In this document: positions 26,054-35,402 of the stretch, piece after piece
How the letters are laid out: each line of letters begins with the position of its first letter
How positions within the stretch are numbered: the first letter of the stretch is position 1
Source of the DNA: Planctomycetaceae bacterium
GTDB taxonomy: Bacteria; Planctomycetota; Planctomycetia; Planctomycetales; Planctomycetaceae
DNA length: 64,000 bases
Assembly: GCA_041398825.1 (NCBI GenBank)
Contig: JAWKTX010000003.1
Span: 372,001 to 436,000, forward strand
Direction of reading: 5' to 3'
Made by a program: the position numbers and the translations under genes
The notes under the pieces: model-generated
Database searches by the model: none
The model's input: only the letters and a program-made list of their open reading frames with translations
Told to the model about the DNA's origin: nothing

Positions 26054-26614
26054 ATGCCGATCCTTTCGAAGGAGCCGGAAGTTTTTCCAGATGATCTGCT
26101 GGATGGCAAATTTCAGCTGGATCCGGATCAAAACTGGTTCGCAATGTACACCCTGGCGCGCCGCGAGAAGGAATTGGTGCGCCAGTTGCGCCAAAAGAAG
26201 GTCTCACACTACCTGCCTTTAGCTCCGTCCCGGAAACGGTCCCCATCCGGCAGAATTCGAACCAGTTTTCTGCCGCTGTTTACGGGTTACGTTTTCGTTC
26301 GCGGCACGGACGCTGACCGATACGAAGCTGTTTGCACAGGTTGCATCTCTCGTTGTCTTGACGTGACTGAGCCTGAGCAATTGTTTGAGGATCTGCGGCG
26401 AATTCGGATTCTCAGCCGGGAAGGCGAAGATCTGCGTCCGGAACCCAAGCCTGTCGTCGGGCGTCAGGCTGTCCTGAAGACAGGTGCCATGGCAGGTGCC
26501 AGAGGTATCGTAACAAAAGTCAATGATCAGCACCGGCTGACGGTTGTCGTGCGATTCATGCAGCAGGGCGCTTCGGTGCTGATTGATGAAGCAGATGTCG
26601 AGCTGCTGGATTGA
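26054..26614 (+). CDS. Specialised NusG paralogue (RfaH/UpxY-like antiterminator)
   Basis: 186 residues. The NGN domain begins WFAMYTLARREKELVRQLRQ and contains YLPLAPSRKR and FLPLFTGYVFVRG. The C-terminal KOW-like segment is VLKTGAMAGARGIVTKV. Core NusG is normally beside secE/rplK; here it is alone and divergent from a sugar-nucleotide gene, which marks a specialised paralogue that lets RNA polymerase read through long, usually exopolysaccharide, operons. Its target operon is not in the window. The ATG could be at 26054; SD is weak. Confidence 0.85.
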   Translation: MPILSKEPEVFPDDLLDGKFQLDPDQNWFAMYTLARREKELVRQLRQKKVSHYLPLAPSRKRSPSGRIRTSFLPLFTGYVFVRGTDADRYEAVCTGCISRCLDVTEPEQLFEDLRRIRILSREGEDLRPEPKPVVGRQAVLKTGAMAGARGIVTKVNDQHRLTVVVRFMQQGASVLIDEADVELLD

Positions 26615-26715
26615 TGCTTCGCTCAGGCTGAATCTGAGCGCCTTTGCAACCGACGGAATAGTCATGACTGCAGCACGCGTTACAGCTGGCAGGAAGTCTC
26701 GCCGGATTTTTCGCT

Positions 26716-26819
26716 GAATGCGCAATCAGACAGAATGCGCAATCAGACAGAGGAGGCTCCTGCTCCGGGGGCAGAGGACCTTCTTGATGGCGTTGACCGA
26801 TCTTGATGGCGTTGACCGA
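26716..26819. repeat. Two adjacent tandem duplications (17 bp x2 and 19 bp x2)
   Basis: gaatgcgcaatcagaca occurs twice back to back at 26716-26749. tcttgatggcgttgaccga occurs twice back to back at 26782-26819. Both pairs are perfect, which suggests recent slippage. Confidence 0.92.
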
Positions 26820-26929
26820 TGGGTCGTATTGAGAGTGTTTCCTGCCACGGCTGCGGATTCGATATAGCTTCCAGTGCCGGCCCTCAATCGTTTGAGACAT
26901 GCGCAGTCCGTTTTGGCTTTGTCTCCGAA

Positions 26930-26950
26930 GCAGCTGGCAGCTGGCAGCTG
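26930..26950. repeat. 7-bp tandem repeat, three copies
   Basis: gcagctg is repeated three times in direct succession. It is the third tandem duplication within 240 bases of the same gap. Confidence 0.85.
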
Positions 26951-27182
26951 GCGACGGGCAGAAAACATGCCCACGAGTAGTCTCTTGTAACGCGATCCGG
27001 AGACGGTTGCAGATGCGGGTTTTCCATCAGAATCCGTACATAATTGCCATAATGTGACTAACAGCAACGGGTGTTAACCCGATTGACCGGCCGCTGCCGG
27101 GGAATTTCTGCCTGCCGAGAAGATCAGCGCCGATGAACGGGATTGCGCTTCAGGCAATAGTATCGTAATCCTCACCAGCAAG

Positions 27183-28700
27183 ATGACCCGGAGAATCAAA
27201 CATCATGCGGTTCGCCAGCACCGTCGATCGGGTTTTCACTCTGAGCGGTCCCTTCAGGGTGTCAGAGTCATGAAATGGAGTTCACTGCTGTGGCACGTTC
27301 TTTTGCCCATGGACAGATTGTTGGGGCCGCTGAAGGCTCCCCGCGGGTACCCAGAGATCATCCGGCGTTTTGTTTTGTTATGCAATGTGTTCGTCTCATC
27401 GGTTCTTTCGACTTCTGTCATTGCACAGGAGGTCGGTCGATCGATGATTCCGGTACCTGGTTGTCCGGGCAGAGGCTTGCTGTTCGACAGCATCGAAGGG
27501 CTCGAATACTCCAGCACACGTCAGATGAATTGTTGTCGCAGCAATGATTCAGCTTTGGCAGCCGAAGGAACGTGCGGTGAAGGCTCGGACTGGCCTGCAA
27601 CTTTGTTTCCTGAAGAATGGCACAATCCGGGGCCGATCCAGGCGGAGTGCATCTATACCGGGGAGATCTTCTCGAATACTCGTGGCGGTTTAAATGTGAA
27701 TGATGCCACACGATATCGTGGCAATCTGGACATCGTTCTGACTGGCCACAGTGAACAGCTTGGACTTTGGGAACATGGTCATTTCTTTGTCTATGGCAGT
27801 TCTCTTCACGGCCGAACGCTTGCGGGAACTGATACTGGTGATTACCAGTTTTACAGCAACATCGATGGTTCTCCGCGCCCCGACAACGTGTTTCAGATTA
27901 CGGAGTACTGGTATGAGCACGAGTTTCTGGACGGGGCAGTTGCCGTGAAATTAGGCAAGCAGGATGCAAACGCAGATTTTGCCTACGTGGAGCTAGGTGG
28001 CAGTTTCATCAATACTTCACTGGGGCTGATACCGACGGTTCCGTTGCCCACCTGGCCCAATCCGGGTTTCGGACTCGCTCTGTTTGCCAGTCCCGGTGAT
28101 CTCGTGCAGTTTAAGTTCGGGCTCTATGATGGTTCACCCAGCGTGGGGTATCAGAGTGGTGGTCGATGGGCATTAAGCACCATCGGAGATAACGGTGCGT
28201 TTGCGATCGCGGAGCTGCTCCTGACTCCCCGGTTCGGCGTTGATGAAGAACTTCCGGCTTCTATCCGTACCGGTGTCTGGTTTCACACGGGGAGATTTGA
28301 GAACACAAACACGGGTCAGTTTGAATCAGGGAACCATGGGATCTACATCGGTTACGATCAGATGCTCTGGAGCGAAGGAGCGGATGCGCAGGGGTTCGGT
28401 GGATTCGCCCAATTTGGTTATGCCCCTGCCGAATTGAATTCGGTAAGGCAACACTGGGGAGGGGGGTTGGTTTATCGAGGTTTGTTTTCGGGGCGGGATG
28501 ATGATGAGCTCGGTCTGGGATTTTCCTCTGTCCGCTTCAGCGACTCATCCTTACGGTCAGAAACGGCCGTCGAACTCTTCTACCAGGCCACCCTCACTCC
28601 GTTCGCTGTGATTCAGCCGGATATCCAGTACATCGCCTCGCCCTCCGGAAATATCAGAGATGCGTTGGTGGTGGGGCTGCGAACAGAAATCGTCCTGTAG
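27183..28700 (+). CDS. Carbohydrate-selective porin, OprB family
   Basis: 505 residues from the first ATG; the ATG at 27270 (residue 30) or the one at residue 43 may be the real start, since the secretion signal is FVLLCNVFVSSVLSTSVIAQ at about 63-82. The mature protein is rich in alternating aromatic beta strands. OprB hallmarks are YTGEIFSNTRGGL (about 158), YRGNLDIVL, VKLGKQDANADFA and the terminal strand block VIQPDIQYIASPSGN with ALVVGLRTEIVL. It is predicted to be an outer-membrane sugar channel. There are four to five cysteines near the mature N-terminus. It stands alone. Confidence 0.88.
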   Translation: MTRRIKHHAVRQHRRSGFHSERSLQGVRVMKWSSLLWHVLLPMDRLLGPLKAPRGYPEIIRRFVLLCNVFVSSVLSTSVIAQEVGRSMIPVPGCPGRGLLFDSIEGLEYSSTRQMNCCRSNDSALAAEGTCGEGSDWPATLFPEEWHNPGPIQAECIYTGEIFSNTRGGLNVNDATRYRGNLDIVLTGHSEQLGLWEHGHFFVYGSSLHGRTLAGTDTGDYQFYSNIDGSPRPDNVFQITEYWYEHEFLDGAVAVKLGKQDANADFAYVELGGSFINTSLGLIPTVPLPTWPNPGFGLALFASPGDLVQFKFGLYDGSPSVGYQSGGRWALSTIGDNGAFAIAELLLTPRFGVDEELPASIRTGVWFHTGRFENTNTGQFESGNHGIYIGYDQMLWSEGADAQGFGGFAQFGYAPAELNSVRQHWGGGLVYRGLFSGRDDDELGLGFSSVRFSDSSLRSETAVELFYQATLTPFAVIQPDIQYIASPSGNIRDALVVGLRTEIVL

Positions 28701-28919
28701 TTCGGTGGATCCGGACGGCAGGGTTTTCGTCCAGATGCCGCCATGCAACCGAACAGACTGTTGCTCAGATACTGTCTGACTGCCAGCACATTTTGCAGTT
28801 CTGCCCGTCACGACGGGTTCTTTTCGTGACTCTGGGTACACGCCTTTTCAGAATTGAGGAGAGTCGACCGGGCTCCGGTCACCAAGTCCTCAGCCGACGA
28901 CAGAAAGGCGGTGTTAGCC

Positions 28920-29141
28920 GTGTCCTTTTTACGAAGAATGTTTGTCCCGGGATGTTTGATTGCCGTCGCGTTGGGTGCGGCCGTCGCTTCGTCCCAGGTG
29001 CAGCCGAAAGTTATGGATGGCAGCACCATTGCGGCTCGATATCAACTCAGGTCCCGATCTGCGAATTTCTTTCGTCGTTCCACCGGGCGTTCATCGATGT
29101 CTTCCAGTCGATCCGGTCTGTTGAGTCTGTTTCGCCGATAG
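28920..29141 (+). CDS. Possible small basic secreted protein
   Basis: 73 residues from a GTG at 28920, preceded by gaaaggcgg. A hydrophobic stretch (FVPGCLIAVALGAAVASSQ) looks like a signal peptide. The rest is Arg/Ser-rich (RSRSANFFRRSTGRSS). No family is recognised, and the basic tail could be chance. The surrounding 28701-29253 holds nothing else convincing. Confidence 0.35.
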   Translation: MSFLRRMFVPGCLIAVALGAAVASSQVQPKVMDGSTIAARYQLRSRSANFFRRSTGRSSMSSSRSGLLSLFRR

Positions 29142-29253
29142 GTGCCGGTGCATTCCTGCATTTCCCCGAAGTGTCCGTGATCGGTGTGTCTCGTGGAACC
29201 CGGTGAGCGTACCGTTCTTGTTTGCTGCGAATTCACAGCATCTTTTGCTTTGG

Positions 29254-32200
29254 CTATTCAGCCAGCATCTCTACTGCATTCCAGTAGCCGAATTCGTAAG
29301 ACCAGTCATTGGCTTTATTGAGCAGTTCGATGCGTACGGTTTGCCCTCGATACTCCGAGAGATCAATTTCGATATCCTTCCACCGGTTCATTGCTGACGG
29401 AGATCGTATGATGGACGCGAGTTTGTCTGTGCCGTTGATTCGAACGACCAGTTGCCAGTCACCCCGATGATCGGCTGCGATGGAGACTCGCAGGACGGGT
29501 TTCCTGCTGTCAGGGACAGTCATAGAACCGTGGAGTCTGCAGGGTTCATTGCGAGAAACCGGGTGCGTTCTGAGTGCTGGTCGGCCGTTGTAATTGGATA
29601 AGACCGCGACGCCATCGACACCGGATTTTTCAGTGGCGAAGCCTGGCAGAATATCCGCAACCAGCGCGGTGAATTCCGGCGGGTTGTTCGAGCTTTGTTC
29701 TTCAATTCTCGCTCCCGGCAGAGGCCTGGCATTCGGGTCATCCGGCGGTCCGGTTAAGGTGAGGTAAGCAAAAAGATCGATCAGTTCTTCGGGTTTAAGT
29801 TGTTTCTCTAATCCCTCCGGCATCAATGAAAGTTCACTACGAACGACTTCGTCGATGTCGCTGCGAGCGATGACTTCCATTTTGTCTCCCTGAACCTTCA
29901 GCGTAACTCGCTGGGGGCTGTCTTCAATCGGAAGTCCGGTGACGACACGTCCTTCGTTTGTCACAACGGTCAGCGCCTGATACGACGAACCAATCACGAG
30001 ACTGGGGTCGAACACATTTGATAAAAGCTGTTCAAAAGAGGCTCGGCCATTGCGGGTTATATCTGGCCCAACGTCGGCGCCTTCGCCGTATATTTTGTGA
30101 CACTGAGCGCAAACTTTCCTGAAGACTGCCTGACCGGCAACAGGATTCCCAGCTGAGGTTCGGAGCGTATTTCTCATTTGGCTTATCAATCTGGCCCGTG
30201 CCGGATCACGCTGAGATCGTACGATGCCCCAGTGCCGATTGATCAGGTCCGTTAAACGCTCCTCTTTCAGGCTCAGCATCTTTCTGGCCTGGTTGGCGTT
30301 GATGGTGGACGCAACGACTTTCCCGTCCGCAACGGCCGTCATCAGTGCGATGGCCGCGTCGGTGCGATCTGTAAGTGCTTCGATGACAGCGGGCTGAACG
30401 TCTTCCGGCAGAGTATTCAGTTGCTCCAGAAGAACTGTGACCGCATCGAACGTTGGTATCCGACCGATTGCCTGAGCTGTTCGACGCAGTCCGTAACTGT
30501 GTCCGCCTGACGACAGCATGGAAGCGGCAATAGGCAGGGCTGATCGATCTCCTGCGGTAATCAGGGCATTCAGCAAGCGAATCTGCGGACCATCAACCGA
30601 ATGTCCATCCAGTAATGCTGCAGCCCGGGATTTGGCTTCGGAGATTCCTGCTGATGTTGCCAGTTCGAGTGAGCTGACTGTCAATGGGTCCGCAAGTGGA
30701 GTACCAAAATGCCGCGTTAAGCCGCCGGAGAGCGTTTGTCGGACAGTATCGAGTGAATCTCCTGAGAGCTCTCCACTCCGAATTCTCTGCGTCAGTATCT
30801 GGAGAGCGCGATCCGCAGATTCCGCAGCCGACGACGTTGTGAGCAGAAGAGAGACGAGCTGTGTGATTGCTGCTGTGTCTGGTTTTTCCGCCGCGAGCAG
30901 ACGGTCCGCGACTCGCGGGAGGATTTCGATGACTGCCGCCGGTTTGTCGCTTTCCAGTGAGGCGATCGAAGTGGTGAATTCCTCTGTTTGCGATTCCAGC
31001 AGCGGATGCAGATTCTGCCAGACAATGCGCGGCACCAGCGGGTCTTTGCCCGCCTGGGCCAGCACGTCAACAAGAGTTGACACTGTTGGCACGTGTTCAA
31101 TCTTTCCTGCGGCGATTGCCACCTGCAGGCGCACACGCGGATGCTGGTCATAACGCAGGGCAGCAACAAGCTGTGCCACTTCGGGGTCATTGATTCGCTG
31201 ATTCCCGGCGGCTCGAATTCCCCATGCGCGAACATCGGCGTTCTGGCATGCCAGCAAAGATTTCAGGAATTCTCTGGAAAGCGGCCTGGCTCCCAGTCGA
31301 GCCCACAAGGCATGCATGCGAGTCTTGAACGGTCTGGCATCGTCCAGCACCAGCTGTTCCAGCAATGTATTTGCCTCTGGCTGGTCACGTTCGGATAGCA
31401 GTCGTTGAGCAATTTCACGAAAGTGCACATTGGCCTGGTGAAGTCTTTCGATGAGCCTGGCGTTTGATTCTTTGCGGAGATCAAATGCACCAGCTCGAGG
31501 TGTGTCCCGAAAGCGGATGCGATATAAACGTCCCTTCAGGCGGTCGATGCCATCCGGATCGCGACGAGCATCCTGATAGCAGTGATAGCGATCGTACCAG
31601 TCCAGGACCCACAGGCAGCCATCAGGCCCGGTCTTTTGCACGACAGGCATGAACCAGGCGTCGTGAGCTGAAAGAAAGTCTTCAGCCGGAGATGCCTGAT
31701 ATGTGGAATCTCGCTCGTGCAGGATGTCCACGTTGATGCAGTTTCCGTGGATATTTCCCATCATCAGCCGATCACGATATTCCTTTGGATAGGCGTCACT
31801 ATCGAAGTATGTGATCCCGCAGTAAGCAGCCTTCTGGTGCTTGTGACTAACAATCGATTCGGCCTTCCATGTGAATGGCGGATACGGTCCTCCCTGACGA
31901 TGGTAGTAGCCGGTTTCTGTCAGATGCCACAAATGATCGATCACACAAGCACTCAGGAACGGATCGCCGACCGGATTCCACGCAATGCCCCAGGGATTGC
32001 TGGTGCCTTCTGCAAACAAATTGAATTCATGCGTTCTGGGGTTGATGCGGAATAAAGCACAGGTGAAATCAAACGTCTGTCCGGTGACGGGATCCTGCAC
32101 AACACTGCGATTGAAGACCCCGTTCAAACCGTAAAGCCAACCATCCGGCCCCCAGGTCAGAGAATTTGGCAGCTCGTGCGTATCGAATCGGCCGAAGCCA

Positions 32201-32706
32201 GTGACCACCACAGTTTTCCTGTCCGCTTTGTCGTCCCCATCAGTATCTTCGAGGAAAAGGATGTCGGGCGAGTTCGCAACCCAAACACCGCCATATCCCA
32301 CGGCAATGCCGGAGGGTATGTTCAGCCCTTCGGCAAATGTCGTGAACTTGTCCATGCGTCCATCGTGGTCCGTGTCTTCCAGAATGCGAATCCGGTCTCG
32401 CCCTTCGCCCGCAGACATTCGTGGATATTCCAGTGATTCGGTTACCCAGACACGGCCCCGTTCATCGAATGTCATGGCAACGGGATTCACCAATTCGGGT
32501 TCACTGGCAATCAGTTCGACGGTAAAGCCATCCGGGACGGTCATTCTGGCAATGGCTTCTTCCGGAGAAAGAGCAGGGCCGGGCGGCTTGTCCTGAGCGT
32601 GCGGAATTCGTTCCTGACCGATGGAAAGACCGGTACCTGTGATGGCTGCGAAAACCGCGAACACAAAGCCGGAAATGAGCTTCTTCAGGAGCTTGCTTGA
32701 CCGCAT
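29254..32706 (-). CDS. PVC-type membrane-bound dehydrogenase/HEAT/heme-binding protein
   Basis: 1150 residues with a signal peptide (LISGFVFAVFAAITGTG). The N-terminal beta-propeller of the PVC dehydrogenase family (TIGR02604 type) spans about 50-400 (GFTVELIASEPELVNPVAMTF, GRVWVTESLEYP, HDGRMDKFTTFAEGL, DPDGIDRLKGRLYRI). HEAT-like helical repeats run about 410-830. A c-type cytochrome of the TIGR02603 type has CAQCH at Cys866-His870 and continues through SYQALTVVTNEGRVVTG to LIDLFAYL. A C-terminal beta domain (about 1040-1150) ends NDWSYEFGYWNAVEMLAE. It is periplasmic or membrane-associated; substrate unknown. It is one of the largest gene families in planctomycete genomes. Confidence 0.95.
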   Translation of the reverse strand: MRSSKLLKKLISGFVFAVFAAITGTGLSIGQERIPHAQDKPPGPALSPEEAIARMTVPDGFTVELIASEPELVNPVAMTFDERGRVWVTESLEYPRMSAGEGRDRIRILEDTDHDGRMDKFTTFAEGLNIPSGIAVGYGGVWVANSPDILFLEDTDGDDKADRKTVVVTGFGRFDTHELPNSLTWGPDGWLYGLNGVFNRSVVQDPVTGQTFDFTCALFRINPRTHEFNLFAEGTSNPWGIAWNPVGDPFLSACVIDHLWHLTETGYYHRQGGPYPPFTWKAESIVSHKHQKAAYCGITYFDSDAYPKEYRDRLMMGNIHGNCINVDILHERDSTYQASPAEDFLSAHDAWFMPVVQKTGPDGCLWVLDWYDRYHCYQDARRDPDGIDRLKGRLYRIRFRDTPRAGAFDLRKESNARLIERLHQANVHFREIAQRLLSERDQPEANTLLEQLVLDDARPFKTRMHALWARLGARPLSREFLKSLLACQNADVRAWGIRAAGNQRINDPEVAQLVAALRYDQHPRVRLQVAIAAGKIEHVPTVSTLVDVLAQAGKDPLVPRIVWQNLHPLLESQTEEFTTSIASLESDKPAAVIEILPRVADRLLAAEKPDTAAITQLVSLLLTTSSAAESADRALQILTQRIRSGELSGDSLDTVRQTLSGGLTRHFGTPLADPLTVSSLELATSAGISEAKSRAAALLDGHSVDGPQIRLLNALITAGDRSALPIAASMLSSGGHSYGLRRTAQAIGRIPTFDAVTVLLEQLNTLPEDVQPAVIEALTDRTDAAIALMTAVADGKVVASTINANQARKMLSLKEERLTDLINRHWGIVRSQRDPARARLISQMRNTLRTSAGNPVAGQAVFRKVCAQCHKIYGEGADVGPDITRNGRASFEQLLSNVFDPSLVIGSSYQALTVVTNEGRVVTGLPIEDSPQRVTLKVQGDKMEVIARSDIDEVVRSELSLMPEGLEKQLKPEELIDLFAYLTLTGPPDDPNARPLPGARIEEQSSNNPPEFTALVADILPGFATEKSGVDGVAVLSNYNGRPALRTHPVSRNEPCRLHGSMTVPDSRKPVLRVSIAADHRGDWQLVVRINGTDKLASIIRSPSAMNRWKDIEIDLSEYRGQTVRIELLNKANDWSYEFGYWNAVEMLAE

Positions 32707-33397
32707 TGATGGAGTACTCCGGGAATTTCTGGATCAAATTGTGGTGGTGTATGGTGGCAGGATGCTGTCCATGCTGCAATGAGCCGTCAGGTCGGCTGCC
32801 ACTGTTGTGGAGCTCACCTCCGGCATCGATGGCGATTTCAGCACGCAGCCGATCCGTGAGCACTCGACGATTGACCGGAGTTCAGGTTGAGTCACTGGCT
32901 TGCGGTTACAGAACGCTCTTGACACGGCGGCATGGAACAGAGGAAGGGGCACGATTGAATGAGCTCGTCGTCCGGAATTCACGCCTGAAGAATTACAGAT
33001 CTACAGGAACACTGCAGTTCCGGATGTCTCATTTGACCTGCGACCGACATGCCAATTCTTGTCGCGAAATCCGGGCCTCCGCTTCCGTGCAAGATGCATA
33101 ATACCGGATTCGAATCTGCTTTCGCATATCCTGCAGCAACGCTGGCATACCTCCGACGATCTCGTCGGGCATTATGCAAATCGGTTTAAGTTAAACTTGG
33201 GGAGTCAAAGGAATCCCTTTCAGGGCTTCCATGCCGACAGTCGGCGCATGTAGAATCGCATCTGGACCATCAGGTTCTCGCAGCCTGGTAGTGGTCCTCA
33301 ATCAACAATCGAATGCACCGGAATTGGGCTTGGTGTTGAAATCTGCAAATCATCTCGCCGAGCCCAATTCGGTGATATCCCGCATTTACCTAATCCG
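32707..33397. other. Long intergenic stretch with an 18-bp inverted repeat
   Basis: 691 bases upstream of the PVC heme gene (minus) and of an unknown gene (plus). Short frames on both strands show no motif. The clearest structure is an inverted repeat: caccggaattgggcttgg (33316-33333) against ccgagcccaattcggtg (33358-33374), about 24-base loop and two mismatches, ending 23 bases before the next ATG. The 15-mer cctttcagggcttcc (from about 33214) recurs near 35550. Confidence 0.5.
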
Positions 33398-33832
33398 ATG
33401 GCTTCTCAAATTGCGTACAAGGACCTGGAGGTTCTGACAAACAATATGCAGTTTTCGAGGTTGATCGACTTCGTAATTCAGGTGGGTCGCGCGACTACGA
33501 CTGGTTCCGTCGAGGATCGCTACGTCGATCGCATGAGTCAATTGCAGGAATCGGAGTTTTGGCCTGGACGAGGTATTCAGATCGAAGATGACTTCCCAGA
33601 CATCGAAGAGCAAAAATTTTGGGCAAGAGTATTCCTTGATACAGCCCGTGAAGTTTTCGATCGCCGAATCGGAAATCATGAGCATTCGTTCTGGCAGGCA
33701 CAGTGCATTTATCAAGCGTACGGGGCAGGGCAACTCTTTGTGCACGCTGTTCGCGATACGGACCGACGATGGTTACCTGATTGCCGAGACTACCGTGAGT
33801 TCGATCTCGTGATGAACAAACCCTCCACATAG
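33398..33832 (+). CDS. Hypothetical protein of 144 residues
   Basis: Not recognised. It is acidic and rich in aromatic residues (ESEFWPGRGIQIEDDFPDIEEQKFW, HEHSFWQAQCIYQAYG, DRRWLPDCRDYREFDLV read as separate blocks), soluble, with no signal peptide. Size and composition resemble the small immunity-type proteins common in accessory regions, but no motif proves it. There is no clear Shine-Dalgarno. The same frame stays open for about 50 further codons after the TAG at 33830 (through GSGYLGRLRSRFVFTGEF), so the protein may once have been longer. Confidence 0.5.
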   Translation: MASQIAYKDLEVLTNNMQFSRLIDFVIQVGRATTTGSVEDRYVDRMSQLQESEFWPGRGIQIEDDFPDIEEQKFWARVFLDTAREVFDRRIGNHEHSFWQAQCIYQAYGAGQLFVHAVRDTDRRWLPDCRDYREFDLVMNKPST

Positions 33833-33954
33833 AGCGGCGAGCAGGGTGTTCAACTTGAGCAATTCCTGAAATCAAAGGTTCATGGCTCGGGTTACCTTGG
33901 TCGACTAAGAAGCCGTTTTGTATTCACGGGTGAGTTTCACATTCTGTTGGTCGA

Positions 33955-34279
33955 TTGGAAGTTCCTCTCATTGAGCCAGAGTTGAGGCGGGACTGGCCTC
34001 CGTGGACCCGAACCATACAAGGTGGCTTCACTCGGTTCTTCGCGGCGTCCGGCCTGGTAACACTGTTGTTGTTTCTGCTGCGAGGTCTTACTCTATCCAT
34101 GCGTGGAAGAAGACGCTGATGCACCTGTCGATTCCTGTCAGCATTGCAAGGCTTTGTCACTGGAACAGCGACGGCTATATTGGCTTTCGCTACAGATTTT
34201 GAAGATCGGCTGGCCGAACTTCAGCAGTGATCGTTCGGCTCGTACGTTGGGAATCGGCACATGGACGGTCGGAAGGTGA
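33955..34279 (+). pseudogene. Possible split small membrane protein
   Basis: Frame one (TTG 33955 to TGA 34119, 54 codons) reads EPELRRDWPPWTRTIQGG, then a single membrane helix FFAASGLVTLLLFLLRG followed by positive residues. A second frame (GTG 34103 to TGA 34279, 58 codons) overlaps it by 17 bases and reads EEDADAPVDSCQHCKALS then EQRRLYWLSLQILKIGWPNF. Joined by one frameshift they would make an approximately 110-residue single-pass protein with a cytoplasmic CxxC. Whether this is two tiny genes, a broken gene or chance cannot be decided. Confidence 0.25.
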
Positions 34280-34721
34280 TTCATCGTTGTGAATCTCGCC
34301 AGTTCGAGGGTTTCATCTCGATCAGTCCAGCGTTTGATCTTCGACCATCGATTTGCCGTCCAGGTTTGCGATGAAGTCGGGCTGGTCGAGTTCGCCGCAC
34401 GGATCGGTCAGGCAGCCGACCCACGCCCAGAATATGGAGATAAGGATGTCAGTTTTTTTGTATTTGATGAGCTATACAAATTCGATGCCATCCTCTGGTC
34501 GGTGGTGAAGTGGCAGGGCCGTCGCGGGCAGTGCGGTTGGTGTCGGTCTCTTCGCACATGCTGGCAAACGTCTTAAACTGGCCCGGGGCCCATGCGAAAA
34601 TCCTTTTGGCCGTTTTGTGTTCATCCTGAATAATAGCAGCATATGCTGCCCGTTTGCGGGGTAATGCCCCGTCCGATCAGACTGCGAGTAAACCTGCCTG
34701 CCTTATCGGCGCAAGGCTTTC
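34280..34721. other. Intergenic stretch with decayed-looking frames and palindromes
   Basis: On the minus strand 34322-34471 stays open and would encode ILISIFWAWVGC followed by LTDPCGELDQPDF, which looks like a lipoprotein signal and lipobox, but there is no usable start codon after the preceding stop. A perfect 14-bp palindrome, gcagcatatgctgc, lies at 34636-34649, followed by cggggtaatgccccg; both are upstream of the phosphatase gene and could be a terminator or operator. Confidence 0.35.
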
Positions 34722-35402
34722 ATGATTTTTTTGCTGGGGAATGCATTGACTGACCGCACCATTGCAATCGGTGACATCCACGGCTGCGCGTCCGCTCTGA
34801 ACTCTGTACTGGAAGCGATCTGTCCGACGCAATGTGACACGATCATTCAACTTGGCGATGCGATCGATCGAGGAACTCACTCTCGGGCGGTGATCGATTC
34901 GCTGCTCTCGCTTTCAAAGCAATGTGCCTTCGTTTTCGTTCGAGGCAATCACGAAGAGTTGCTGTTGGATGCACTCGATGATACCGACAAACTGGCTCGC
35001 TGGTTGCGAAACGGCGGCACTGACACGCTTCGTGCATACGGATGCGATCGACCAGAGAATATTCCGGCCGATCATCTGGAGTTCCTTCGTGGCTCCGTCC
35101 AGTATTTTGAATCCGAACGTCATATCTTCGTTCACGCCGGATATATCGACGATCAGCCAATGGCCGGGCAACCGGGTCTGGCACTTCGCTGGCGAGTCAC
35201 CAACGAAAACAGTCGACCACATTGTTCCGGGAAAACAGTAATTACCGGCCACACGGCTCAGAAATCGGGAGAGATTCTGGATCTTGGTCATGTGAAATGC
35301 ATCGACACCAACTGCGTTCACGGTGGCTGGCTGACTGCGATCAACGCAGACAATGGCGAAATGTGGCAGAGCGATCAATATGGTAAGCTTCGTTCACGCT
35401 GA
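34722..35402 (+). CDS. PPP-family metallophosphatase (PrpA/ApaH-like)
   Basis: 226 residues. The metal-binding set is complete: GDIHG (about 18), GDAIDRG (about 45), RGNHEE (about 74), a His in HIFVHAGY (about 138) and GHTAQ (about 182). These place it in the phosphoprotein phosphatase family, either a serine/threonine (Lambda/PrpA-type) phosphatase or a diadenosine-polyphosphate hydrolase; length and the short insert favour the first. Cytoplasmic. The ATG at 34722 gives a hydrophobic MIFLLGNAL lead; a start a few codons on is possible. Confidence 0.88.
   Translation: MIFLLGNALTDRTIAIGDIHGCASALNSVLEAICPTQCDTIIQLGDAIDRGTHSRAVIDSLLSLSKQCAFVFVRGNHEELLLDALDDTDKLARWLRNGGTDTLRAYGCDRPENIPADHLEFLRGSVQYFESERHIFVHAGYIDDQPMAGQPGLALRWRVTNENSRPHCSGKTVITGHTAQKSGEILDLGHVKCIDTNCVHGGWLTAINADNGEMWQSDQYGKLRSR

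Larger units (their letters stand above)
26615..27182. other. Intergenic stretch, no gene recognised
   Basis: 568 bases between the NusG paralogue and the porin. Overlapping open frames on the minus strand (26556-27067) show no family motif and contain tandem duplications, so they are read as non-coding. Three separate short tandem repeats lie here (see repeat entries). The porin promoter should be near the 3' end. Confidence 0.5.
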
